A DNA stretch of 64,000 nucleotides from Ensifer adhaerens (lineage in GTDB: Bacteria > Pseudomonadota > Alphaproteobacteria > Rhizobiales > Rhizobiaceae): assembly GCF_028993555.1 (NCBI RefSeq), contig NZ_CP118611.1, positions 1,048,001 through 1,112,000 on the forward strand. The letters are read 5' to 3'. How positions within the stretch are numbered: the first letter of the stretch is position 1; every line of letters begins with the position of its first letter. A program made the position numbers and the translations under genes. Below, piece by piece: positions 12,801-24,800 of the stretch. The notes beneath the pieces are model-generated. The model was given only the letters and a program-made list of their open reading frames with translations. It was not told the DNA's origin and did no database searches.

Positions 12801-15800
12801 ATATCGACGTCGTCACTGACGAGCAGCCACTCGCCTGGCTGAACCCGACGAAGACGGTGACGCTCACGTTCAACATCGAACGCGAGGTCGCGCCAACGCT
12901 GATCGAAATCACCGACACGGGTGGTCGGTCGGATATCTACATCAACGGCACCATCGAAAACCCGATCGGGACGACCACAATCGTCAATACCGACGGATCC
13001 GTTTTCGCGTCCAATGATCGAGGTGTCGTCGGCAGCGATGGCCGGGAATCGCTCATCCGCACGCATATCCTAAATATCCGTGCGGACGAAAACGTCGGCA
13101 CGACGGGAACCCGCGTCAACGTCGATATCGTCGACAGCGCCGGCCTGCCACAACTCATCAGCTTCGATACCGGCCGCGTTAGCGGCCTGACTGAGCAAAT
13201 CTTCCTCGGGCACGAGAATCGTTTCTACACCGGTCAGCTTGTCCGCTACGACGCCGTCAGCACAGCAATCGGCGGGCTCGTCGATGGAGGCTACTACTAT
13301 GTCATCGCTTCGTCCGATGGCCTGAGCGTCCGGCTGGCAAACACCCTTTCGAATGCGCTCGCAGGTGTCGCAATCAACCTTTCGCCGAGCGGGCCGCTTA
13401 CCAACCAGCATAGCCTGATCTCGGCCGAGACCTTTACGGTCGATGCCGTTCAGAACGTCAATCTCGATCTCAAGGCCCTGCTGCGCGAAAATCTCGGTGG
13501 CGGCTATTACATCGTCGAAATCGACCGCATCAGCGCCGGTGACACCGCCAATGTCCTGCTGCAGGCAAGCCTCGAACAAAGCGGAGCCGGCGCGTCCGGT
13601 GGCGTGCTCGTCAAGGCGCCGAGCCAGGCGGCCGGCCTCACGCATTACAATTTCTTCCGGCCGGACAGCGGCGCACCCGAACCGCTCAGCCGTGGTGTCT
13701 TCGGAACCGGCAATACGGCGATCGCCTCGACCTATGACTTCCGTGGGATCGATCCTGCGACAGGCAGCCGGACTCTTCATGGTCTCCAGGCCGGAGCGGT
13801 CGCCGCCGGCGGTGATATCATCGTCGCAGCGGCAAATCCGACACCCATTGCAACGACCATCAACGTTCTCGGGATCACCGAGATTGCCGGTAACGGCGAT
13901 ATCGATGTGGTGACCAACGGCTATATTGCGCTCAGCGAGAAGACCGGCGACATGCGGATCGAGCGCATCAAGTCGACCGCGTCGGACGTGCTGCTCTACT
14001 CGCCGCGGCGCATCCTGGATGCACGTGGCCTCACAGAAGGTGACGCCGAAGCCGATGTCGCCGGCCGCAACATCACGATGGCCGCCGGCGTCGGTCTCTT
14101 CAACCCGAACCATGCACAAGTCGCGGCACAGGTTCTCAACCCGACGCTGCTCGATATCAATTCACCGCTCGGCGGCATCGGCCTGCCGACCGATTTCCTC
14201 GAGATCAACGTCGATATCCGCAACGGCGTCGGTGGCCTCGGCGTGCTAAGGGCGTTCGACACGACCGCCGATAACACGCTCGGCATCTTCCTCGACGAAG
14301 TCGTCGGCGACCTCCTCGTCCACACCGTTCACACGACCAGAGACATCTCATTGCGTACAGTTGCCGGCTCGATCCTCGACGCCCGCAACAACGGCGCCGG
14401 CGACGATTTTGCTGACATTATGGGCCAGAGCATCGATCTCGACGCTAATGGCGGCGGCTCTATCGGAGCCTTCACCAACGACCTTGAGATCGATTCATCG
14501 CGCGGTTCGTCGAATGATGACGTCGCGCTCGAAGCCGGCAACAATATCTATCTGGCGGAAGCTCCTGCTAATCCCGGCGAAAGTGCCGGTAATCTGAGGC
14601 TTGTGCTCGCCCATGCCTATGACGGCGACATTCGCATCACCGTTCGCGAGACGGGTGTCCAGGGTGAAAACCTTGATCTCCTGCACAGTGGTAGCGCGCG
14701 CTTCTCCGAAGACGGCACCACTTTCCCAACCTTCCAGGCGGATGCCGAACGCGCCATCCCGCACGGGCAGATCTTTGCCGAGAAGGGCAATGTGCAATTG
14801 CGCGTCGGCGACAACGTCACGCTCGACTCCAACAGCGAGATCCTGGCTGCCAAGCGCATTGACATCTACGGTGACGTCACCGCCTTCGATGAGACCATCA
14901 ACTTCCTCGCCAATGCCGATATCGGCTTCGGCTCTGTCATGCTGCTGCGCGGGCGCATCATCGCCAATGCAGCGGTAACACCCGGCAACAAGAGCAATGG
15001 AACGCCCGTCGGTACCGCCACACCGAAGACCTCTGCACCGCACGCGACGAATCTGACCTGGATCTTCGGCAATACGGATGTCGACACGATCCAGTTCGGC
15101 GATCCCTCGGGCGCCGGCGGCACCAACACTCAAGGCAGCCCCGGCTATATCTTCCTCGGCTCGAAGACCCGGGTCTATGGCAGCCAAACGCTCGATCCGA
15201 CGGTTGCTGACGGAGAAGATCGCTTCACCGTCTACTATCTGCAAGACACGGCGACGCAGACGTCACCTAATATGACGACTGCGGCCGAACATACGCTGAC
15301 GCTCGATGGTGTCTCCGGCAGCGACCTTTACGAGGTTTACACGCTCGGCTCGAACAATCCGGGTCTCGGCAATGCCGGCACGGACTTCAATCGCAACTAC
15401 GTCATCAATGTGCTCGATACCGGGCGGTCGAACGACGGCGTCGATGCGCTGAACATCTATGGCTACAACTCGGCACTGAACGGCAAGGATGGGGGCGGCA
15501 ACAAGCTGATCGACGACATCTTCCTGCTGCGTGGTGCAAACTACCTGCCGCACGAAATGGCCGACCGGCCAGCCTATGTCGCAATGGTCTACGGCCAGCC
15601 CACGACCTATGCGGACACGATCGAGGACAATGAACCTTCGAACGAAAGCGCGCGCATCAACTATGACACGGCGCTCAACGGACGTGTGACCATCGAGGGC
15701 CTCGGCGGCAACGACAACTTCTATTCGGACGACACTACGGCCATCGTTTCGCTACAGGGTGGAGCGGGCGATGATTCCTTCCAGATCGGGCAGATCTTCG

Positions 15801-18800
15801 GCAGTAAGCGAACTGATGATCCCGAAAATGGCGCAACGCCGTTCTTCGGCGGCGGCTTGCTCGCCCAGGACGTATTCCCGGACATGGTGGCGACGACCCG
15901 CGGCTGGTTGAGCCCAGGCATCAGCGCACCCTTGGTCGCCCAGGGCGGAACCGGCAACGACGAATTCCGCGTCTATTCGAATCAGGCTGAACTGAGGCTC
16001 GAAGGCGACGACAACAACGACCTGTTCATCGTGCGCGCCTTTGCGATCGCCGCTGTGGCCAACGAGGATTGGAATGGCGACGGCACGATCGACCAGGACG
16101 ACCTGCCGGCGGTTACCCTCGACACCAATGGCGATGGCGTCATCAACTTTGCCGATGCCGATTCCACCCCCGACGACTACACCGATGACGTGATCGTGCT
16201 CGACGATCAGGGCGTTGCGATGCCGATCATCGGGCTCGGCTTCTCTGTCGCACGGGCGCCCGACATTCGCGCCGGCGGCGGGGAGGACGAGGTCCAGTAC
16301 AACGTCAACGCTCCGGTTTCCGTCGACGGTGGCACGGGCTTCGATAAGCTCGTGATCCTCGGCACGGAGTTTGCGGACGACTTTGCAATCACCGAGCGCG
16401 GCATTTTCGGCGCCGGCCTCAATGTGCGCTACACCACGATCGAAGTGGTCGAAGTCGATGGTCTCGAGGGTGACGATGAGTTTTTCGTCCAGTCTACGGC
16501 CTTCGGCGTTGCCTATCGCGTTATCGGTGGCCTCGGGTCCGACACAATCAACGTCGCCGGCGACGTGACAGAAGATATCGTGACCCGCGAACTCGAAGGC
16601 GCCTCCGGTGCCGTCGATCATCTGGTTGCATCCGGCGACGCGCTTTACGACGGCGTGCTGGTCGACGGTTTCGACTACAACGTTGCTTCTGGTGAAGAGG
16701 GCATTATCCGTATCGACGAAACCGGCGGCCTTACTGCCGTGCGCGAAGGCGGTCCAGTAAACGTCGACAGCTACACGGTGAAGCTTGCAATCGCCCCGCT
16801 TGCCGGCCAGGTGGTCTATGTCACGGTGTCCGCGGCACGCTCGCCGCAGGAAGAGGAAGACGGCACGCTGTTGAACCCGACGCCCTTGCCGAACGGCCTT
16901 GGCGACACGATCTGGCTGTCCACCGTCAACCCGGGCGTAACCGTAACCGACAGCGACTTCCAGCATGTTGTCATGGTCAATGGCGTCCCGCAGATCATCA
17001 AGGATCGCGCGGTGGTTCTGCGGTTCGACAGCAGCAACTGGATGAATCCGCAGACGGTCTACGTCTACGCGCCGGATGATCCAAGGGCAGAAGGCGACCG
17101 CGTCGTCGTCATTCAGCACAGCGTGATTTCAGACCTTAGCGGGGTCGATACCAACGTCATCGATATCGATGCCGCATACCCCGATGGCGACCCCTTCGAC
17201 GCGGCAGACGTCCGCAATGTCGAAGTGCTGGTCAGAGACAACGACACACCCGGCATATATGCCACCGAGGTTGCGCCTGGCACCAACATCGAAGACGGCC
17301 GGTCGCTGGTCATTGAAGGTAGCCCGACAACTCAGTTGACAGATGAAATCCTCGTTCAGCTTCAAACGGCACCGGAGGTAGGCGACATCATCGTCGTCAA
17401 GCTCTTCCTCAACGAGGCAAGCGACGAGGATATCCAGATCTTCGATGTCGACGATCCGACGAACATCTTCAATTCGGTCGGCGACCGCATGTACAAACAT
17501 GCTGATGGCTACTGGCGGCTGACCTTCGACCACACGAATTGGGACGATCCGGTTCGCATCGGCGTGCAGGCACGTGATGATATCCCGCGCGAAGATCCGC
17601 ATACGGCAGTCATCTACTTCCAGCGCGACGATGTTCTGACGACCGACGCCGACCACGACTATGTCTTCCCGAACCTGCGGTCCGGCCCCGGTTACATCGA
17701 CATCGAAGTCATTGACAACGACACAGCGGGCGCAGTCGTCCTCGAAAGCGGTGGCACGACGCTCCTCAATGCCGATGGCAGCGACACGGATGACTACACG
17801 ATCCGGCTGACGAAGGCGCCCAGTACCACCGTGCAGGTCGCGATTGTCACCGATGGACTGGCGGATGTCGTCAGCGTCAATGGCGTCGCCGTCACACCCG
17901 GCTCGGGCTATACGGTGATCGGCGGACTGAGGCCGACGCAAATTTTCGACGGCAACTTGGTCTTCAGCAATGACGGCCTCAACGGCAAGATTACCCGCGG
18001 CACAGGCGCCGATCTTGGCAGCTTCGTCGACGAAGGCTTCTTCGTCGGCCAGCAAATCCGCATCGGCAACGCCGGCGGCAACAGTGGTGACTACTACATC
18101 ACCGCAATCGACACGGTTGATGGCAAGTTCATCAAGGTCGATCGGACGTTCGGTACCGGCGGCCAGCTTGCGGATGTCATCCTCTCGGATCTCGCGAGCG
18201 AAGGCGCCTTCACGGGCAATATCCAGTTCCATACGGTCATCGAGGACGGCGCACCCACCTATCGTTTGACGATCGCCGGCCTTGCCGACGATGCGGACGG
18301 TTGGCTCGCATTTGGCTTCCTGGAAGGCCAGTGGATCCGTGTCTTCGACGCCGCCGACAACGTCATCGGCAACTTCAAGATCGCGATCATCCGAGGCGAG
18401 AACGACACCAAGGACGCCACGATCCAGATCACATCGGAGAACGCTGGACTGCTGCCGGTCGGCAGCACTCTTGCGGGCGTCAAGGTTCTGCGGACTGCTG
18501 CGGTCGCAACGTTCAATCCGGGGAACTACTCTGTCCAGCAGACGGTGGTGCTGCAGGCGGACGATAACTACGACATCCCCGTCACGCGCGAAGGCGTGAA
18601 GGTCTTCCCGGTCTCGGGCCACTATCTCTCTAAGCTGCGCGGACCGCTGGCTGTCGAAGGCGGCCCGACGGGTGCCGACCGTTCCCTGGAAAACGGCCTG
18701 AAACTGCCGGGTGAAGCCGACGACTTCCTGATCGCGATCGGTGCCCAACCGCCGGAATCGCAACAGATCGACGTCCTCAACATCTTCAACGACACGAGCA

Positions 18801-21800
18801 AGGAAGATGTCGACGGCGTTATGACGCAGACGACGCTGACCGGCTTCAACATGGCTGACGATCTGAGCCTCGGCCTCGGTGTCACCGGCGACCCGGCATT
18901 CGGTGAATCCGGCTTTTTCCCAGGCGGTATCAGCTTCGGCAAGATCAGCGTCGGCGCCGACGGTCAGTTCGGCACCAACACCACAAAGAGCACAATCGAG
19001 GTCGTCAACCTTATGCTCGGCGAGGGCAACGACGGCCTCGTCATTCAGGGCACGCTTGATCCGGCCCCCTCCGTTCAGGTCACCAATACCTTTACGGTAA
19101 CCGCGAACGGCACCAATGGCGGCACGATCGTCCGCGCAGGCTTCGATTGGAAGGCCATGGGCTTCCTCGTTGGACAGACCGTGCAGATTGCCGGGCAGGC
19201 AGGCACCTGGACCGTTGTCGCGATCAACGACGCCCTTATCGATCCGCTGCACCCGGAGGAAGGCGCTGATCCGAACGACAATTCGATCCTGGTTCTTAGC
19301 GGCTCGTCGCTTGCCGGCGTTGCCACCGGCTCGCTGACCATCACCGCGATCGACAAGGACGTGATTACCGTCAACAAATCCGTCGACGTCGCCCAGACGA
19401 TTGCCGGCGGGATCATCGTGCGTACCGACGGCGGTGCATGGACCGGCTTCGCGGTCGGCGACTTCATCAGCATCAACGAAGATTTCGCGAAGGGCGAATA
19501 CCAGATCATCTCGATTTCGGGTTCGACCATGCGTGTCGTCGGCGGTCAGCTCGCGTTGGTCAGCGATGCGCCGAGGACGATCAACCGTATCAACCCGGTC
19601 ACCAATGCGATCCTGCAAACGGTGGTCACCGACGTCAGCATCGACCCGACCTATACCGGCGGCATCGTCACCCGTCAGGACGGTATCAAGTGGGCCGCCG
19701 AGGGCTATCTTGCCGGTCACCTCATCACCATGATCGATGAAAACGGCAAGCGAGACTTCCGCATCATCGAAATCTCCGATGACGGCTTCTCGCTGAAACT
19801 CGAAGGCGTGCTGCTCGCCACCCAGAATGATGCGGTCAAGAGCTTCTATGTGCAGGGTGCGCATGGTGGCCTGACGCTCGTGCACGGCGGCGGCAACATG
19901 TATCTCGAAAGCGCTGGCAAGATGAACATTGCCAGTGCCGGCGGTGGCTCAATCGTCGTGACCCGCCTCGACGGGCGCGACTGGTCGGAAGACAGGTACC
20001 AGGTTGGCCAGGTCATCCAGTTGGAGGGTGAGACCTACACCCGGACGATCCTTGCCATCGTCGATGCAACGCTCCCGCCGCCGCCGAATTCTGCTCTGAC
20101 CTGGGGCGATCTCAGTGCCCTGGTGCTGAGCGCGCCAAACACCCACGTCGGGCAGGGGGCCGGCGTCACGCTACCGGCCGATGCGTTCAACAGCTATGCC
20201 GAACGCTCTCTGCATGTCGCTGAAGCACGCACGATCACGGCTTCCGGCACGATGAACGTTGCTACCAACAGCCTAACCCGCAGCTCTGGGAGCTGGCTGG
20301 CGGATGGCTTCTATGTCGGCCAGAAGGTCTATGTCAGCGGCTATGCAGGACCGTTTACGATCCAGGCGCTGAACGCTGCCATCATGACGCTGCAGAACGT
20401 GGCACTGACACCGGCAAGCGGTGTCCAGCTTACCGTCTTCGGCTATGATGTAACGCTCGATGGCGGCAAGCGCGTCGGCGGGGATTACATCAAGGTCAAT
20501 GGTGGTGCCGGTCCGAACTCACCGCTCGTCATCTATGGCGACACCAGCCAGGACGGCATCTGGTATTCCGGCCAGGCCCACAATGTGCTCGGCATGGAAT
20601 TCGGTGAAAAACCGTTCGATCCCTTCCCGCAATTGCAGGATGGTGAGAACGAAGACGATGAATGGGTCTTCCCGCTCGCCAACCCCTACAAGCTCGCCGG
20701 CAACGACATTATCGATGCCAGTGCACTGTTTGCCAATGTTCCAGCGGGAAATCTGCCCAGTGTCGGCCTGACCATCTACGGCGGCGCAGGCAACGACACG
20801 ATCTATGGCAGCCAGGCCGGCGATCATCTCGCCGGCGGCTCCGGCGACGACCTCATTATCGGCAATCGCGGCGTTGACCATATCTATGGCGACAGTGGCG
20901 TGAACGTGAATATCTTCACGCGTCAACTCTTTATCGACACGGTCGATAACAGCCCGCTGCCTTCCGCCAACCCGAACACCGACACCAACGGCACCACGAT
21001 CAAGCCGGTTAAATCTTCGGTCCGCGATCTCATGCAGGCTGGTCGTGACCTGATTTTCGGTGACGGCGCTTCGCATCTTGGCTACGGCTCCAGCGCAGTT
21101 GCCGCCGCCGGCGTACTCGGCGATTTCGACGACATCATCTTTGCCGACCACGGCGTGATCGAGATGTTCGTCGACGATCCCAACCTGCCGTCCGGACTCA
21201 AGCAGCGAATCCAGACGACCGAGCTTGTGCTCGTGACGGCGATCAAGTCGGCCGAACTGCAGAACGGCGCCGACGATATCGTGTTCGGCGGGCTTGACCG
21301 CGACGTGATCGTCGGTGGTGCCGGCCATGACATGCTTGACGGCGATCAGCAGGACGACCGCATCTTCGGCGACAACGTCTATCTCAGCCGCCAGGGAGGC
21401 GCAGACGGCAATCTGGTCGACGACACGTTCAGCAAGCGCTTCCAGACTTTGGCCGGCGCGCTGCTCTACAGCCGCACCGATCGGCCGATCCCGGCAGGCT
21501 TTGGCACCGTCACCGGCGACAACAGCGGTCTCCTTCTGGTCGACGGTATCGCACGCCGTTACCGCGATCCGGACGGTGCCGCATGGTGGAGTGAGTATGC
21601 GGTCGACTACGCGACCCTTCACACGTTCGCCTTCGACCATCGTACTGCCGGCGTCGGCAGCTTCGGCAACGACTATATCGCCGGCAGTCAGGGCCATGAC
21701 GAAATCTTCGGCCAGCTCGGTAACGATGTCATCCAGGGCGACGGCGGCATAGAGCTTGCCTTTGCCGGCACTTCGCATGTGGGCGCCTCCAGAACTTCGG

Positions 21801-24800
21801 GCGGCGCTTCCGACCCGATCGGCCCGTTGACGGTGATCACATCCTTCGCCGCCGCAAGTGACGGCCAGGACTACATCGAAGGCGGCGGCGGAGATGATCA
21901 GCTCTTTGGTGGTCTAGGACAGGACGATCTGATCGGCGGCTCTTCGTCGTTCTTTAGCTTGACGGATGCGAATTCACGACCCGACGGCGACGACTACATC
22001 TTCGGCGGCACGGGCGGAGAGATCGACCGCAACGACCTCGACCTTCCGGGCGACGGCACCCTTGCGGCTGCACGCTATGCTCGCGATGCCGACACCATGG
22101 TCGGTGACAACGGCAACATCGTGCGTATCGTCGGGGTCAATGGCGTCGACATCAACCCGAATGGGCTCGCAAACCAGCAGCTCTACGTCCAGTTCAACTA
22201 TGATTTGAACGATCCGACTCGCTCCGGCGCCGAACGCATCGTGGTGCGCGGCGTGCATCTCCTCGACTACACGCCGGGCGGCCCGGATTTCCGTCCCGAC
22301 CTGTTCTCGCGCACGAACCCGAACGATCCTGCCTATCGAAACGAATTCGGTCTATGGGCGAAGAATGACATCGGTGGCCATGACGAATTCCATGGCGAAA
22401 CCGGCGATGACGTCGCCTATGGCGGCGGCGGGCACGACCGGATGTTCGGCGACGCCGAGAACGACGATCTGATCGGCGGTTGGGGTAATGACTGGATCTC
22501 TGGCGGTACCGGCCAGGACGGCATTCTCGGTGATGACGGCCGCATCTTCACGAGCCGCAACAGTGCCACCTATGCTGAGCCGCTCTACGGCGTCCTGGCT
22601 CTCCTTGCCACTGATCCCGACACCCGCACCAGCCAGGGTGACGTGCTCAATGAGTTCATCTTCACGCCCGGGCAGGTACAGACCGAAACGATCAACATCG
22701 GCGGACAGTTGAAGAAGTCCGTTGATCTTACCCCCTATAACCTGAGGCCGAATGCCCAGGGCGCGGATGATCCTCTGTTCGACGCCAATGTCGTCGACGA
22801 CATCATCTTCGGTGGCCTTGGAGACGACTTCATTCATGGCGGCGCCGGCGACGATGCCGTCGGCGGCGGCGAGGCTTTGCCGCTCAGCTATACCCAGCGC
22901 TTCGTAAACGGCGTGGTGGTTGGACTGGTACGCACCGATTTCACCCGGCCATGGAACCCGGGGGACGTTTTGCGCTTCGGCGCCGACACCGACCCCTGGA
23001 ATGCACCGAAGCCAGTGCAGAGCAAACTCGGCGAATTCTTCCTCTACGACGAATACGATCCGCGTCGAGCCATTCTGTTCAATGCGGACGGAAGCGTCTG
23101 GAAGTCGGGTGCTGCACCAACGCAGTTCCAGTATTTCCTTAATCTCGTCGACAATGAAGGCCCACTGGTCAACGGTGCAATTGCGTTCTCACCCAACGGC
23201 ACGCCGACGGCCTTCGCCGACCGCAACACCGACGGCAATGATGCGATCTTCGGTGACCTCGGCAATGATTGGATCGTCGGCGGAACCGGCCGCGACCACA
23301 TCTATGGCGGTTGGGGCAACGACCTGATGAATGCCGACGACGTGCTCAGCACCAACGGCTGGATGAACGATCAGCCGGAGACGCATCCGGTCTACGAGGA
23401 TCGCGTCTTCGGCGGTGCCGGGCTTGATATCCTGATCGGCAATACGGGCGGCGACCGCCTGATCGACTGGGTCGGTGAATTCAACAGTTATCTGGTGCCG
23501 TTTGCTCCGTTCGGCATCGCGACGGTCAGCCGGCAGGTGCCGCCGCAGCTCTTTGACTTCCTCTATGCCCAAGCTTTCAGCGACGGCGTCGACATCACCC
23601 GTACTGCGGACACCGGCAACGTCAACGGCAGCGACAAGTACAGCCATGTGTCGCAATTCCAGGGTGGCGTCGAAGGCGAGCTCGGCCTCGTCACCCAGAA
23701 GGATCACGGCATCTGGCAAGACCAGACAGGCGGTCCGACGGATCCGCAGGCAGGTAACATTCCCGGCGGCAAGCGCGACGTGCTGCGCACAGCCGACTTC
23801 AACGACGGTACGCTCGACGTCTTTGCCGCCGACGAGGGCAAGTTCGCGGTTTCCAGCGGCATGATGTCGGTCGAGTCCGAGACCTCGTGGGGGCAGGCGG
23901 CGGCGGTCTTCTACGCCGACCAATACCTGCCGATCTATTTCGAGATCTCGGCCAAGATCACAGCGCAGAAGCCGTTGGCAGGCTGGAAAGCGAACTCCTA
24001 CGTCATCTTCGACTACCGTTCGCCGACGGACTTCAAATGGGCTGGCATCAACGTCTCGAACGATCAGATCGAGATGGGGTACCGCGATGCAAGCGGCTGG
24101 CATCAGGTCGTCAAGTCGAACAAGCCCGTTCAACTGAAGGCCGGCATAACCTATGACCTGCTGGTCGCCGTTAACGGCACCAACGTGACTGTCACTGTCG
24201 CAGGTGTGAACTGGTTCGGTTACACCTTTACGCCGAGGATCGAGGACGGGGCGCCAGTCGGGCTCAATCGCGGCATGGTCGGCGTCGGTAATGACGGCTC
24301 CAAATCGAAGATCGACAATTTCTCGGTTCAGATTCTGCCGCCGAACCTGTCGCTCGACTATACCGACAACTTCGACGGAACGGGGCGCTTCCCGATGACG
24401 GGAACGGCCGCTACAGGCTGGACTGTCACCGGTGGCCGGCTTACTGGCGCGGCGGGCGCTGCCATCAACACGTTCAACCTCGGCACCAAGCTCAGGGCCG
24501 ATTCCTACCTTGAGCTGGAAGCCAAGCTCTCGACCCCGGGCATTGGCGGCATTGTCTTCGACAGCTACGGTCCAAACGACTACAAGTTCGTCGCCCTCGA
24601 TGTTGCCAGCGACAAGGTGCTTGTCGGCCACGTCAGCGCCAAGGGTGGCTACAAGGTCGATCAGTCCTTCAGTCGTGTCCTTGATGCAGGCGTCGACTAT
24701 ACGCTGAAGGTGATCTTCAAGGGCGCTGCGGTCAGCATTCAAGTGAATGGCGGCCTCGTCGGCACCTATGGCTTCAATGCCGCCCTGGTCGATGGTGGCT

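Noticed and set aside
15752..17119. Minus-strand frame of 455 codons
   Set aside because: Shadow of the giant gene for the same reason; no ribosome site or domain.
17129..19885. Minus-strand open frame of 918 codons opposite the giant gene
   Set aside because: High-GC coding DNA often leaves the opposite strand open; the translation is rich in Asp, Arg, Val and Gly with no domain, and the + strand carries recognisable Calx-beta and beta modules.
23189..24742. Minus-strand frame of 517 codons over the LamG-like region
   Set aside because: The + strand shows clear domain repeats; the opposite translation shows none.
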